The position numbers and the translations under genes were made by a program. The notes under the pieces were generated by a model. That model did not search any database. It had not been told where the DNA came from and saw nothing but the letters and a program-made list of their open reading frames with translations. DNA of 64,000 nucleotides from Candidatus Saccharimonadota bacterium. Its GTDB lineage: Bacteria; Patescibacteriota; Saccharimonadia; Saccharimonadales; Saccharimonadaceae. Each line of letters begins with the position of its first letter. Position 1 is the first letter of the stretch. This document shows positions 16,071 to 26,403 of this stretch, in pieces. The DNA lies in the NCBI GenBank assembly GCA_017619315.1, contig JAFZSN010000004.1, positions 56,998-120,997 of the forward strand, given 5' to 3'.

Positions 16071-17197
16071 TATGCAAACAGCCCCTTAATTATCGCAATT
16101 ACACGTTCCTGTTCTTTCTCGGTCATATTCGTATCAGACGGCAAACAAACCCCATTCGCAAATATGTCTTCAGCGACCGGACGCTCGTCATCGTGTGCAA
16201 AAAACTCGCATTCAGAAAATACTGGTTGCATATGCATCGGCTTCCAAATCGGGCGTGATTCAATATTCTCGGCCTCAAGCGCATCCATAATGTCAACTGG
16301 CTTCACCTTACTATCATTAGATAACTCCATAACAGAAAGCCAATGCGTAGACTTCATCCTATCCGGCTCAGTAATCATCTGGATCTCGTCAATATCATCA
16401 AATGCCTCAACGTACCTATAAAATATTTCTCTCTTCATCCGGACCTTGTCCTCAAGATTTTCAAACTGGCCACAACCAATCGCCGCGCAAACATTACTCA
16501 TCCGATAATTATAGCCAATTTCTTTATGCTCATAATGGCGTGCCGGTTCACGACTTTGCGTGGCCCATTTTAAGGCATGTTCGGCAGCCTCAGCATCATC
16601 AGTAAGAAGCATCCCGCCACCAGAAGTTGTAATTATTTTATTCCCATTAAACGAAATTATATTATACTTACCAAAAGTCCCTACATGTTTACCGTGATAT
16701 GTAGCTCCTAAAGATTCTGCCGCATCTTCTATTATAGTTACTTTATGCTTCTTACAGATCGGCAATAGCTTATCAAAATCCGCCGGCATCCCGTATAGCG
16801 AGACAATGATCACGGCCTTCGGATGAGGATATTCATTAAAAGCCTTTTCAAGTGCAACCGGGCTCATGTTATAAGTATCAGGCTCACTATCGATAAACAC
16901 TGGTGTACCGCCTTCATATATAATCGGATTTGCGCTGGCACTAAACGTCAAACTTGAACAAAACACGACGTCACCAGGTTTGACACCAGCTAATTTAATC
17001 GACAGATGGAGTGCTGCTGTACCAGCAGACAAAGCCACAGCGTTGCCAATCGGCATATACTTTTTGAATTCGTCTTCAAGCTTAGTGACGAAAGGCCCAA
17101 GTGGCGCAATCCAGTTAGAATCAAAAGCTTCTTTTACGTATTCGCGCTCTTTGCCTAGCATTTGCGGAGAAGCAAGATATATTCGTTTTCCAGCCAT
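16070..17197 (-). CDS. pglE: DegT/DnrJ/EryC1-type aminotransferase (PglE-like)
   Basis: 375 residues, normal for PLP sugar aminotransferases. RIYLASPQMLGKEREYVKEAFDSNWIAPLGP is the typical opening, EDAAESLGATYHGKHVGTFG the cofactor region, and FNGNKIITTSGGGML carries the Schiff-base lysine. It aminates the 4-keto sugar made by the CapD/PglF dehydratase. Its start overlaps the pglF stop by one base and its stop overlaps the pglC start, indicating one transcript. Confidence 0.9.
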   Translation of the reverse strand: MAGKRIYLASPQMLGKEREYVKEAFDSNWIAPLGPFVTKLEDEFKKYMPIGNAVALSAGTAALHLSIKLAGVKPGDVVFCSSLTFSASANPIIYEGGTPVFIDSEPDTYNMSPVALEKAFNEYPHPKAVIIVSLYGMPADFDKLLPICKKHKVTIIEDAAESLGATYHGKHVGTFGKYNIISFNGNKIITTSGGGMLLTDDAEAAEHALKWATQSREPARHYEHKEIGYNYRMSNVCAAIGCGQFENLEDKVRMKREIFYRYVEAFDDIDEIQMITEPDRMKSTHWLSVMELSNDSKVKPVDIMDALEAENIESRPIWKPMHMQPVFSECEFFAHDDERPVAEDIFANGVCLPSDTNMTEKEQERVIAIIKGLFA

Positions 17198-19065
17198 TAT
17201 TTCTTTCCCTTCTTCACCTTATAGGTATCAACAATTTTCGCCGTTCGTTCCTTGATATCATCCAAATTATGCTCCGCCGAATCAATCAATTTATCAAGAT
17301 TGCCGAGGAAATCCTTATCAATCTTAATCGGCTTACCGATATGGATCAACTTATTCGGCGTTTCTTTGAGCCCCTCTTCATCCATCAGCATTTCTTCATA
17401 CAATTTCTCACCCGGGCGAAGCCCAGTAATCTTAATCTTGATATCTTTGCCTGGCTCGTAACCTTTGTAACGAATGATCTTCTTAGCAAGATCATAAATC
17501 TTCACCGGCTTGCCCATATCTAACACGAATATTTCCCCACCCTCAGCATACACCCCAGCCTGAAGAATTAGGCTCACCGCTTCCGGAATTGTCATAAAGT
17601 ATCTAGTAATATCCTTGTGTGTTACCGTTACCGGCCCACCTTCTTCAATCTGCTTCAAGAACAAAGGAATCACCGAACCGTTACTACCAAGCACGTTGCC
17701 AAATCTCACCGCCACATAATCAGTCTTTGATTTCTTATCATAAGTCTGCACGATCATTTCGCAAATTCGTTTCGATGCCCCCATAATATTAGTCGGGCGG
17801 ACCGCCTTGTCCGTACTGACAAGCAGAAACTTCTCCGCCCCATACTTATCTGCAAGTTTTACAGCATTAAGCGTACCAAGACAGTTATTCTTGATCGCCT
17901 CATTCGGGCTCACTTCCATCAAAGGCACATGCTTATGCGCCGCTGCATGATACACTTGCTCCGGACGATACTTAATAAACACTTTCTCAAGCCTCGCGTA
18001 ATCCCTTACCGAACCGACAATAGTTTGCAAATTGAGATCGGGGTAGTTACGATAAAGCTCCTGCTGAATATCGTAAGCATTGTTCTCATAAATATCAAAG
18101 ATGATGAGGAGCTTCGGCCCAGCTTTTGCAATCTGGCGACAAAGCTCCGATCCGATCGAACCACCGCCACCAGTCACCAAAATAGTCTTATTTGCCAAAT
18201 TGTTAGTGATTTCGTCATTATTTACCACGATTTGATCACGACCTAGGAAGTCTTCATATTTAATCGGGCGAATTTGCTTAACGATATTATTCGTCTTTTG
18301 GTTCATAGTAAGATACATGGACGGCAAAATCTGAATCTGGCACTTTGTCTTCTGGCACTCATTTACAATCTTTGCAATATCTTCCTTGCTCGCGGAAGGA
18401 ATTGCAATAATGATCTCCTCGATCCCATATTTCTCTACGGATTCTTGAATCTTATGATAATTACCTACAATTTTAATCCCGCGAATTCTTGATCCTTGTT
18501 TTTGCTTGTCGTCATCAATGATACAGCGCACCCGCGTATTACCATATTCACCATTTCGGCTAATCTCATCAATAAGAATACGCGCAGCCTCACCACCACC
18601 AACTATCATCGTATTCTTAGATCGATCTTTCTTTGAAAAAGAATGTAGCACCGTACGCCCAATTCTATACGAAAATCTTACCCCACCGGTGAAGAACATC
18701 AAAAGAAATGCATACAAGAACCAAAAGCTTCTCGGAAGCGGCAACCCAGCGATATGTTTATAAAGATACAAAAGCACCCCGGACCCAATACAGGCCCACA
18801 CCACAGTGATGGACTCTGAGACAGAAGCATATTTCCAAATAGATGTATAAAGCCCCGACAAAGCAAAGATAGCAATAGTAAATATAATATCAAGTGGTAA
18901 ATAATAAGTGATGGAGTGCAAGAAATCAGCCGGAATCGGCTGAAAATCAAAGCGAATAAGAAGCGACAAAATAGAAGCCAGCACTACAGCCAAAATATCA
19001 AAAGCCACTAGGACCATAATCCTAGGTATCTTCTTGTTGAAGAAAACTCTAATTTTCCTACCCAT
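17197..19065 (-). CDS. pglF: UDP-GlcNAc C4/C6 dehydratase, membrane type (PglF/CapD-like)
   Basis: 622 residues, full length. Four N-terminal membrane segments (about 14-35, 47-68, 81-100, 110-130) and a CoA-binding-like Rossmann domain (TMIVGGGEAARILIDEI) precede an extended SDR dehydratase: TGGGGSIGSELCRQI, AAHKHVPLMEVSPNEAIKNN, and LLVSTDKAVRPTNIMGASKR with the STDK catalytic signature. It converts UDP-GlcNAc to the 4-keto-6-deoxy sugar, the first step of bacillosamine-type synthesis. It is the first gene of the pglF-E-C-D run; TATAAA with a TTGCAA-like -35 lies upstream. Confidence 0.92.
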   Translation of the reverse strand: MGRKIRVFFNKKIPRIMVLVAFDILAVVLASILSLLIRFDFQPIPADFLHSITYYLPLDIIFTIAIFALSGLYTSIWKYASVSESITVVWACIGSGVLLYLYKHIAGLPLPRSFWFLYAFLLMFFTGGVRFSYRIGRTVLHSFSKKDRSKNTMIVGGGEAARILIDEISRNGEYGNTRVRCIIDDDKQKQGSRIRGIKIVGNYHKIQESVEKYGIEEIIIAIPSASKEDIAKIVNECQKTKCQIQILPSMYLTMNQKTNNIVKQIRPIKYEDFLGRDQIVVNNDEITNNLANKTILVTGGGGSIGSELCRQIAKAGPKLLIIFDIYENNAYDIQQELYRNYPDLNLQTIVGSVRDYARLEKVFIKYRPEQVYHAAAHKHVPLMEVSPNEAIKNNCLGTLNAVKLADKYGAEKFLLVSTDKAVRPTNIMGASKRICEMIVQTYDKKSKTDYVAVRFGNVLGSNGSVIPLFLKQIEEGGPVTVTHKDITRYFMTIPEAVSLILQAGVYAEGGEIFVLDMGKPVKIYDLAKKIIRYKGYEPGKDIKIKITGLRPGEKLYEEMLMDEEGLKETPNKLIHIGKPIKIDKDFLGNLDKLIDSAEHNLDDIKERTAKIVDTYKVKKGKK

Positions 19066-19249
19066 TTTGCCAGTGTAAGCTCCAATTTAACTCTACATTT
19101 TTAAAAGCATAAAAAACGCTTTATTACCTGTTATTTTATAACAAAATGGCAATTTTTGCAACTGCTTATGGTTATTTTCAAGCAGGAAAGCTAGTTCGTA
19201 GGACTATAAAGAATAGAAAGAGCTCGATAGCTCCATGCTAAATAATAAA

Positions 19250-20395
19250 TTATTTAGATCCTAATAAGCTCCTCAAAAAATTCTTCCTCTTTTTTCCAAG
19301 TTCTTGTTCATTAAATCTCATGCTATTATTAAAATTATCACGAGCCATCTTGATCATCTTATCCTTAGTCAAAGAGGTAATCTTATCAAACAATTGACGA
19401 GAATTTCTATTATCGAACACATACTTACCATCAACTAATTCAGGGTTACCTCCAGCATTGCTTACGATGACGGGGCATGCCCTACTCATCGCTTCTATAA
19501 CCGACCTACACAATCCTTCCACTTCGCTAGGTTGAACATACAAATCTATACCGTCAAGCCAAATAAATATCTCATCGTGAGGCATAGACCCCAAGAATCT
19601 AACCTCATCCTCTACGCCATTTTTTTGAGCGATTCTTTTCAATCGATCTGGGCTACCATTCCCAACTAATTGGTATTCCACGTCATACCCTGCCTCTTTG
19701 AGTTTTCTCATAGATTCTATTACATATTTTTGGCCCTTATACCTCACATCAACTGCACCGATAGTCCCGATAGTTATCTTTTTAGTTGATTCTAAACCTC
19801 TAATTCTAGTAATCCTATTATTCAAAACGGCTTCTTCTGGCTGTTTTAAAATTACGTCGGAACATCCAAGTATAATAGCATCAGTAGGGTACCTTCTCTG
19901 CAAAAAAGCATTTGTTACATAGATGACAGCATCGGCTTTTTTAACAAAATACCTAGTAAGCCCAAACATAAACGGAGCCACAATTTTCCCGCAAAAACTA
20001 TGATTCCAAAAAGCATCCCAAGGACAACCAACCAGGTCAATGACAAACTTCTCGTTCTTTTTTTTCAAAACATGACAAACGTAGCTTCCAATGAAAGATG
20101 GCATTTTTACTATACGCAATTCTGCAGAAAAAATTATTTTTTTTAGTTGTTCTCGATTTCCCCTTTTTGCGAGATAACGAAGAGAGCCAATGCCAATAAT
20201 CTTAACACCTTTACCAGACGCTTTTGCTAAATCTTTCGTTGAACCATTCGACTCTATCTCACGACAAACAAATATTATTTCATCACTATCATGGATCTTG
20301 AATCTATTCAAATAATCATAATGAGTATCAGAAGACGTATAGTATTCATCATCTTTTTTTATCAATTTTACACCCGAGCACAGTAATATTTTCAT
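19250..20395 (-). CDS. Glycosyltransferase family 4
   Basis: 381 residues. A GT-B fold: the N-terminal half has Lys-rich Rossmann elements, and the C-terminal donor-binding domain has IGTIGAVDVRYKGQKYVIESM, LVGNGSPDRLKRIAQKNGVEDEVRFLG, and the EVEGLCRSVIEAMSRACPVIVSNAGGNPEL motif with the glutamates that bind the nucleotide sugar. It probably adds a hexose or amino sugar to the lipid-linked glycan. A 184-bp gap separates it from pglF; the space holds only short AT-rich hairpins. Confidence 0.88.
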   Translation of the reverse strand: MKILLCSGVKLIKKDDEYYTSSDTHYDYLNRFKIHDSDEIIFVCREIESNGSTKDLAKASGKGVKIIGIGSLRYLAKRGNREQLKKIIFSAELRIVKMPSFIGSYVCHVLKKKNEKFVIDLVGCPWDAFWNHSFCGKIVAPFMFGLTRYFVKKADAVIYVTNAFLQRRYPTDAIILGCSDVILKQPEEAVLNNRITRIRGLESTKKITIGTIGAVDVRYKGQKYVIESMRKLKEAGYDVEYQLVGNGSPDRLKRIAQKNGVEDEVRFLGSMPHDEIFIWLDGIDLYVQPSEVEGLCRSVIEAMSRACPVIVSNAGGNPELVDGKYVFDNRNSRQLFDKITSLTKDKMIKMARDNFNNSMRFNEQELGKKRKNFLRSLLGSK

Positions 20396-20470
20396 TCAAA
20401 TAATTTTAACACATATCGCGACGACGGTCAAATCAGTCTCCAACTAAAATCCTGGTGAAATAAAAGACAT

Positions 20471-21451
20471 CTAGTCGGTACGATATATCTCATCGGTAGG
20501 TCGACGAGCGCTATGCAGTATATTTATCCTATTTTTATAATGTCCGCAAGCGATTACGACAGCAATCCTTTCGCTATCAGGTATCCCTAATTGTCGTTTC
20601 ACTTTTTTCTCTATACTAAACCTTTCCCCCCATTGCAAAAAGCACGTCCCAATATCCTCCGCATGGAGTGCATTTACCAAGTTCATTGAAAACAACCCAG
20701 AATTAAACCATCCCTGATTGCGCTCACCCACAAAAAGCGCAAACGACATGTCAAAAGTAACCACCAATAAGGTCATATTGTCCGTATCGAATAGATTAAA
20801 CCCCGGCAAAATAGCCTTTAGCGATGATATATTTTTTCTTTTTTTAATATGGTACACTTTACAGGGTTGCCTATTGCACGCAGAAGGAGAAAGGATCGCA
20901 GCGTCTATCGCTTTCTTGATTTCAACATCTGACACCTTTTCCCCGGAAAAACTTCTAGTTGAGTGTCTTCGCGATAGAAAACTAGCGTACTCGACGATGT
21001 TTATAGTTTTTAAACTACTCGCCGCCACATTTTTTGCTCCATATCCAATAGTCTTTCTGCAAGGATTTCTATCAATATAATCACAGACTTTTTTATACTG
21101 ATCCAACTCCGTCCATTGGTTTTCTTCATACAATTCCTTATAAGAAACGAGCATGGATTCCGCCAATTTATGTGCATATGATTCTTTGGGGATCTTATTG
21201 CTATCCAATAATCTTATAACCGTTTTTACTTTTGTCACACCAAATGGCCTCTGGTTCGTAGCTCCAAAACCTTTTTCTAGTTTGTGTAATTCTGTAAGAA
21301 GCTTATATTCAAGTTGATTAGCAGTATTTTTATTTGACGCAACCGAATTCCCATAAAAGAATCTCTTGTCTTTCCAAAATTCGATTCCAGTTATCTGATT
21401 AATTATTGTGCTAGCTCCAGGCAAAGCTTTTATCATTTCTTTTATTGTCAT
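20471..21451 (-). CDS. Nitroreductase-family protein in glycan locus
   Basis: 326 residues, longer than classical nitroreductases (about 200). The C-terminal two thirds are nitroreductase-like: SRRHSTRSFSGEKVSDVEIKKAIDAAILSPSACNRQPCKVYHI (FMN-binding region) and DIGTCFLQWGERFSIEKKVKRQLGIPDSERIAVVIACGHYK. The N-terminal third is helical and specific to the polysaccharide-associated subfamily. Such proteins occur beside polysaccharide pyruvyl transferases; their substrate is unknown. It ends 3 nt after the flippase stop on the same strand. Confidence 0.8.
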   Translation of the reverse strand: MTIKEMIKALPGASTIINQITGIEFWKDKRFFYGNSVASNKNTANQLEYKLLTELHKLEKGFGATNQRPFGVTKVKTVIRLLDSNKIPKESYAHKLAESMLVSYKELYEENQWTELDQYKKVCDYIDRNPCRKTIGYGAKNVAASSLKTINIVEYASFLSRRHSTRSFSGEKVSDVEIKKAIDAAILSPSACNRQPCKVYHIKKRKNISSLKAILPGFNLFDTDNMTLLVVTFDMSFALFVGERNQGWFNSGLFSMNLVNALHAEDIGTCFLQWGERFSIEKKVKRQLGIPDSERIAVVIACGHYKNRINILHSARRPTDEIYRTD

Positions 21452-21453
21452 TT

Positions 21454-22857
21454 TTACCTTCTCCTCCCTAGAATAGTTTTAATCAGCTTTTTGTTCCTTA
21501 CAATACTATATACCACACATAACACTAAAACAATTATCGTAATAATAATATTCGCACAATAATAGCTCACCAATACTAAGGCTAAGATGGTCACATTACA
21601 AAGCAACTCCTTGATATCGGTTTTGAACCTAACATATTTTTCGACAGCAATTTTTCTATAAACGAACATAACGAAAGTCGCAACAACAGTAGATAGCGCT
21701 GCGGCCCACAAACCCAAAAAATGAATCAAGGTCAAATCTATCACAATATTAACCAACGCGGCAACAATCGTTGTGATACCCATTATCCTCGTATCTTTAT
21801 ACGCAGAGAAAATTCCACCATAAAATCCAGACATATTAGCAAAATACATAGACAACAACAAAACGGGTATATAGATATAGGCATTCGTATAATCATTTTT
21901 GACCAAAAGATTAAAGGCTAAAGGGATAACACAAATTGTTATCAACAAAGAGGAAAAAAGAATTCTCCTAAGAGCATTGTGTATCTGTATATAAAATCTT
22001 TTCGAATCAATATGTTTCACCGTTTTAGCTGCACTCTCCTTCCATGCAATGTAGAAAAAATTGTAAATTGCATCCATCGCGGAAGGAAATTTATTCGCAA
22101 TAGAATAAATACCGTTTTCATTTGCCCCTAAACTAGCCGTGATAACCAATCTGTCCGAAGTATTTATCACTGCCCAGCACATACTGTTCGGTATTAACGG
22201 GATAGAATACTTGAGCATATCAATCATTAATAACTTATTAAACCTTTTTATTCTGACATATCTGAACAATACTGGGATCACCATCAGGAGAGAAACTGCG
22301 CCAACAATAATATTCGACACAAATAAACCTGTTACCCCAATTTTAAGAACAACGATAAACAATATATTCAAAAAAACAAACATCGCACTTAAAACAAAGT
22401 TCAAAATCGCATATAGCTTGATCTTTCCCAACCCCCTCAAATACGTATTGCGCATTGCGACAACAATATTCGACATTATTAATCCGTAAAACAGCTCTTT
22501 ATACTCAAAATCAAAAACCAAACAAATGATCAAATACAGAAGAGAAAATAATACACTCCCGACCATTATGCATATCATCGTATGAGTAATAACGTCTGTT
22601 TTTTCCTCATCATTTTTACAATCGATCAAAAATCTAAACATAGATTCTTCCATTAATGCTGTTACTAACGGAAGCACGAAAGCCGCTATCGTGGCAAATA
22701 AGTCGTAAGTGCCATAATCCTTAGTCGATAAACAAGAGGTGTATATTGGCAACAAAAAAAATGAAAGCACTTTTGTTCCAAAATTACCTATGCCAATTAT
22801 TATAGTATTAAATGCTAGTTCTTTTGCTCTACTCATTAAAACTTGATATCTCTCCAT
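21454..22857 (-). CDS. Wzx-type lipid-linked oligosaccharide flippase
   Basis: 467 residues with about 12-14 predicted membrane segments distributed along the whole length, typical of the MATE-like polysaccharide biosynthesis (RfbX/Wzx) family. The opening AFNTIIIGIGNFGTKVLSFFLLPIYTSCLSTKDYGTYDLF is the family signature. It would move the undecaprenyl-linked repeat unit to the outer face for polymerisation by the Wzy-like protein encoded at 24988-26403. Confidence 0.9.
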   Translation of the reverse strand: MERYQVLMSRAKELAFNTIIIGIGNFGTKVLSFFLLPIYTSCLSTKDYGTYDLFATIAAFVLPLVTALMEESMFRFLIDCKNDEEKTDVITHTMICIMVGSVLFSLLYLIICLVFDFEYKELFYGLIMSNIVVAMRNTYLRGLGKIKLYAILNFVLSAMFVFLNILFIVVLKIGVTGLFVSNIIVGAVSLLMVIPVLFRYVRIKRFNKLLMIDMLKYSIPLIPNSMCWAVINTSDRLVITASLGANENGIYSIANKFPSAMDAIYNFFYIAWKESAAKTVKHIDSKRFYIQIHNALRRILFSSLLITICVIPLAFNLLVKNDYTNAYIYIPVLLLSMYFANMSGFYGGIFSAYKDTRIMGITTIVAALVNIVIDLTLIHFLGLWAAALSTVVATFVMFVYRKIAVEKYVRFKTDIKELLCNVTILALVLVSYYCANIIITIIVLVLCVVYSIVRNKKLIKTILGRRR

Positions 22858-22939
22858 CTAAACCACATTAATTATTTTACCATAATTTTGCAGAAATACA
22901 AATACATCAACATTGATCAAACACCGAAACGAACCAATA

Positions 22940-24058
22940 CTACGCACCATGAATTACAGCGCTCAAAAAGTCTCTACTATTCTTTTTCTCATCAGATAAA
23001 ACAATTAGCGCTTTTGTGTAATCAACACTAAAAGCGTTATCTATTTTTTTCGCATAATCTTCGGAGTTAATAGACCTATGTTCCAAACTAAGGGTCCTTA
23101 AAAGATTGTTAATTCGGTAGTCAGATCCTCCATCTATCGCAAAGAAAGGAACACCAAAAATAATCGGAAAAACGCTACCATGAAATGATGAAGATATGAC
23201 CAATTTAGCATTTTTAATTAGATTTAAAAAATCCTCAGGCCCAGCGTCAAACCGTTTAATAAAATTGCTGCTTACAGTATTCAAATTTTCCTGGGCCACA
23301 ACCACCGGAAGCCCAACTGCCTTAGAAATATACTTTACGATACGATATGTATCCTTTTTATTCTTTAAATCATACAAAAAGATATAATCCCCCTCTTGAT
23401 ACCTTTTTTTATTAATTATTTTATCCCACTCCCCTTTACTCAACAGCATCGTAGGGTCGATATTTACGGAGGGCTCAGTTTTCAATAATCCTTTTACAAT
23501 ATCACGACTTCCCTCCTCACGAACTGAAATACGATCATACCCTTTTAATAAAGAAGCGACTCTTATCCTGACACTATCATCCCATTTTTGATCAATTGGA
23601 CCGAAAGATGCAGCATATGAAGCTTTTATGCAATTATCAATAAATCCAAGATAATAAGACCAGTCAAAGTCGGCAGGAGAAGTATTCCATATTTGGTCAC
23701 TACCGCTTATGCAGCAGTCATAGTCAAATTTAAAAGCATTTAGTTCATCAAATGAGCTAAAAGAAGTAGGAGACAAGTCTATCCTTTCATTTATGAAAGA
23801 TTCGAATTTATCATATTTATTAACTAGCTGCTTTTTGAATCGATAATATAAAAAAGATTTAATGATATTTTTTAAACCTTTTTTGTCAAAACATAAAGAA
23901 TAAAGCCTCGATTGATTCTCCGTACGTAAATTTATTATTTCATAAGAACAATCAAAATTTCTTTTAACAAATTCCTGCAAGGCATAAGCCTGCAAGCATG
24001 ACCCATAATTATGCGAAGCGTGATAAGTTATACATCCTATTTTTTTCATATTACACAT
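22940..24058 (-). CDS. Polysaccharide pyruvyl transferase family protein
   Basis: 372 residues (or 369 from ATG 24049, MKKIGCITYH). WcaK/CsaB-like GT-B fold: ITYHASHNYGSCLQAYALQ, SGSDQIWN, SYAASFG, SVREEGSRDIV, AKLVISSSFHGSVFPIIFGVPF. It is predicted to transfer pyruvate from phosphoenolpyruvate to a glycan sugar as a ketal, making it acidic. It starts one base after the upstream GT2 stop (translational coupling). The neighbouring nitroreductase-family gene is a common companion. Confidence 0.88.
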   Translation of the reverse strand: MCNMKKIGCITYHASHNYGSCLQAYALQEFVKRNFDCSYEIINLRTENQSRLYSLCFDKKGLKNIIKSFLYYRFKKQLVNKYDKFESFINERIDLSPTSFSSFDELNAFKFDYDCCISGSDQIWNTSPADFDWSYYLGFIDNCIKASYAASFGPIDQKWDDSVRIRVASLLKGYDRISVREEGSRDIVKGLLKTEPSVNIDPTMLLSKGEWDKIINKKRYQEGDYIFLYDLKNKKDTYRIVKYISKAVGLPVVVAQENLNTVSSNFIKRFDAGPEDFLNLIKNAKLVISSSFHGSVFPIIFGVPFFAIDGGSDYRINNLLRTLSLEHRSINSEDYAKKIDNAFSVDYTKALIVLSDEKKNSRDFLSAVIHGA

Positions 24059-24059
24059 C

Positions 24060-25007
24060 CTATCTTTTTAAATGTTTTAAAAATCTTTTTCCGCCATCAT
24101 ACAACCAGAAAAAACGATATTTTATATATAACGAAATTTTTAACGAGAGTCCCACTTCATCGCTACATAATAGCGTCTTATACATCTTGTCCACTATTCT
24201 CTTATCGACCACCCGACGACTGCATTTATGGGAAATATCGTTTATGGCTAAGAAGAAGCCCGTATAATAATCTTTATAGACACTAAAGCCATATTTTTCT
24301 AAAACATCGAGTTCTCGACGCTTAGCTTCGATTTGCGTAATACGTTTATCGTCCTCATTCTTGATGTCAAAGCTCTTTGCTACATCAATATAATAATTAT
24401 ATAATAACTCATTGTCATAATAGAATACGGCACAATATTCGACATATCTCACCACAAAAAGCTCATCTTCACAACAATAAATATCCTCATCGAAAAGAAC
24501 CTTTTTTGCTATATCAGTTTTGAACATTTTATTCCATAAATAACCCTGATAAACCCTATAGTTTCGATGGAAGTCTTCCTTGGAAAGCATTAAGAAAGAA
24601 GCTATCTTTTGTTTTTTCTCTGATACCCTACAATTATCAATGATATTATATCCACACATACTCAAATCTGCTTCATGCCTCAACAAATTATCCAACAATC
24701 TTTCTACCATATTTGGCTCGACAACATCATCACTATCAAAGAAACAGACGTAATCCCCGCTTGCAAGCTTTAACCCATAGTTTCTCGCCGACGAAACACC
24801 ATTATTGCACTTTTTTATCGCTTTAAACCTAACATCTTTTTTCTCATAAACCTTGCAAATAGCAAATGATTCATCAACAGAGCCATCATCCACCAATATT
24901 ACTTCAATATTGGCATACGTTTGTGCCATGATCGAATCCAAACATCTTTCCAGGAAATCCTCAGAATTATAAATCGGAACAATAATACTAACAATGTTCT
25001 TTTTCAT
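24060..25007 (-). CDS. Glycosyltransferase family 2
   Basis: 315 residues from ATG 25007, chosen because AAAGGA lies 6 nt upstream. GT-A fold: VSIIVPIYNSEDFLERCLDSIMAQTY, EVILVDDGSVDES, and the metal-binding DxD in YVCFFDSDDVVEPN, then RYRVYQGYLWNKMFK. It likely adds one sugar to the repeat unit at the cytoplasmic face. Its start lies inside the end of the polymerase gene (20-nt overlap). Confidence 0.9.
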   Translation of the reverse strand: MKKNIVSIIVPIYNSEDFLERCLDSIMAQTYANIEVILVDDGSVDESFAICKVYEKKDVRFKAIKKCNNGVSSARNYGLKLASGDYVCFFDSDDVVEPNMVERLLDNLLRHEADLSMCGYNIIDNCRVSEKKQKIASFLMLSKEDFHRNYRVYQGYLWNKMFKTDIAKKVLFDEDIYCCEDELFVVRYVEYCAVFYYDNELLYNYYIDVAKSFDIKNEDDKRITQIEAKRRELDVLEKYGFSVYKDYYTGFFLAINDISHKCSRRVVDKRIVDKMYKTLLCSDEVGLSLKISLYIKYRFFWLYDGGKRFLKHLKR

Positions 25008-26403
25008 AGCCAATCCTTTTTTTGTTAGTAAAAACATCGTTTAGAACGATAATAGCCCACGGGACGAAACAATCAAACGAAATACTATGTGCCAAAATGG
25101 TCCCAGACAAACCTTGCATTATTGAAAACCTCAACAAAATCAACAAAATTGTATACTTATAGTAGATGTTTGTAGTTCTTTTAAATATACCCTCCAGTTT
25201 AATTCCTAAAACAAGAAAGACGAACTCAATTAGCCAAAAACCCATAATGCCAAAATAATAATAGCCTTGGCCAACAACAGGAATTATTTGAGAAGCATTG
25301 TCTTTGTGTCCGAAATATACATAATTGTATAGTTCAGACGACATAAGATTCGAGTTGTTTTCCCCCTTTAAAAACATGTTCAACCCTAATACCCCCCTAA
25401 ACATATCATACAAAAAATTGTCGAAACGCCTGTATTGCGGGAATTCTCTTGAGGTCTCAACTGATATAGCTACATTATCAACACCACCAAGATAGGCGTT
25501 TGCTAACTGACTATAGTTGTTTACCGTACTATCCACTGTCAATAACTCAGATTTTCTAAAACTGGATATTGCCGGAATAATCATAACCAACGACAACAGA
25601 GTAATAATCAACATTTTTCTCTTGAGTTTTGGGAATACGGCGACAATTAAATAAACGCTGCAAAGGAATGATATAATAAATTGCATCCTATTTGTACCAG
25701 TGTAAACCAAAACATTAAATGCACCAAACAACACGACTAAAAGGATATCGAAAACCGTTTTCTTCTCTTTCGCACAAACTTTTTTAAGTACAAATAGGAA
25801 TAAGAATGTTTTGCCGATATTAAATAGCATTATCAGTATCTGCTTTATACTACTTTCATTTATCAAAAGCGTGTCATCATTCGGTGTAATTATGTGTAGA
25901 TTAATTCCATATTTATTCTTTAACGCGAAAAACAATATGAACGATAGTATTGTGAAAACAATTATAATAAAATCAGGACGATTATCAATGATGACTTTTT
26001 TCTCATCGGGGACCTTCTCTCTACGGCCAGAAATGCTAAAAACAAGCGTAATCATCAATATCTCGCCTATCATCAATAACTGAGCAACTAAATAATCAGA
26101 AGAAGAGGGAATGTTTTGACACCATGTAGAATAACCAACTACACCAACCAGGAGTGGCATTATAACATATCTTACAAAGACAGCAATACCCAGCGCAAAT
26201 TTAAAAACACTTCTCCTGGAGAAAAAAATACTTCTATATGTAACATAATAGAATACCAAAAACAACAGCGGGTGTAGAAACATCAAAAAATAATTATCCC
26301 CACAGTTTATTAAACAGAACAATGAAATACTCAAACAAAGAGTTGTTGCGGCTAGGTCAATTAACAAACTTCTTTTCTTCATACCCGAAATTTCATTAAA
26401 CAA
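24988..26403 (-). CDS. O-antigen-type polysaccharide polymerase (Wzy-like)
   Basis: About 471 residues from a TTG start, or 464 from ATG 26382; the ribosome binding site does not settle this. It has about 12 predicted membrane segments with a large extracytoplasmic loop near residues 285-400 (RKSELLTVDSTVNN...), as in Wzy polymerases. Sequence conservation in this family is low, so the call rests on topology, length and position between glycosyltransferases and the flippase. Confidence 0.75.
   Translation of the reverse strand: MFNEISGMKKRSLLIDLAATTLCLSISLFCLINCGDNYFLMFLHPLLFLVFYYVTYRSIFFSRRSVFKFALGIAVFVRYVIMPLLVGVVGYSTWCQNIPSSSDYLVAQLLMIGEILMITLVFSISGRREKVPDEKKVIIDNRPDFIIIVFTILSFILFFALKNKYGINLHIITPNDDTLLINESSIKQILIMLFNIGKTFLFLFVLKKVCAKEKKTVFDILLVVLFGAFNVLVYTGTNRMQFIISFLCSVYLIVAVFPKLKRKMLIITLLSLVMIIPAISSFRKSELLTVDSTVNNYSQLANAYLGGVDNVAISVETSREFPQYRRFDNFLYDMFRGVLGLNMFLKGENNSNLMSSELYNYVYFGHKDNASQIIPVVGQGYYYFGIMGFWLIEFVFLVLGIKLEGIFKRTTNIYYKYTILLILLRFSIMQGLSGTILAHSISFDCFVPWAIIVLNDVFTNKKRIGYEKEHC

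Noticed and set aside
19066-19249. Regulatory RNA upstream of pglF
   Set aside because: Only short AT-rich inverted repeats and a weak promoter; nothing that stands out.
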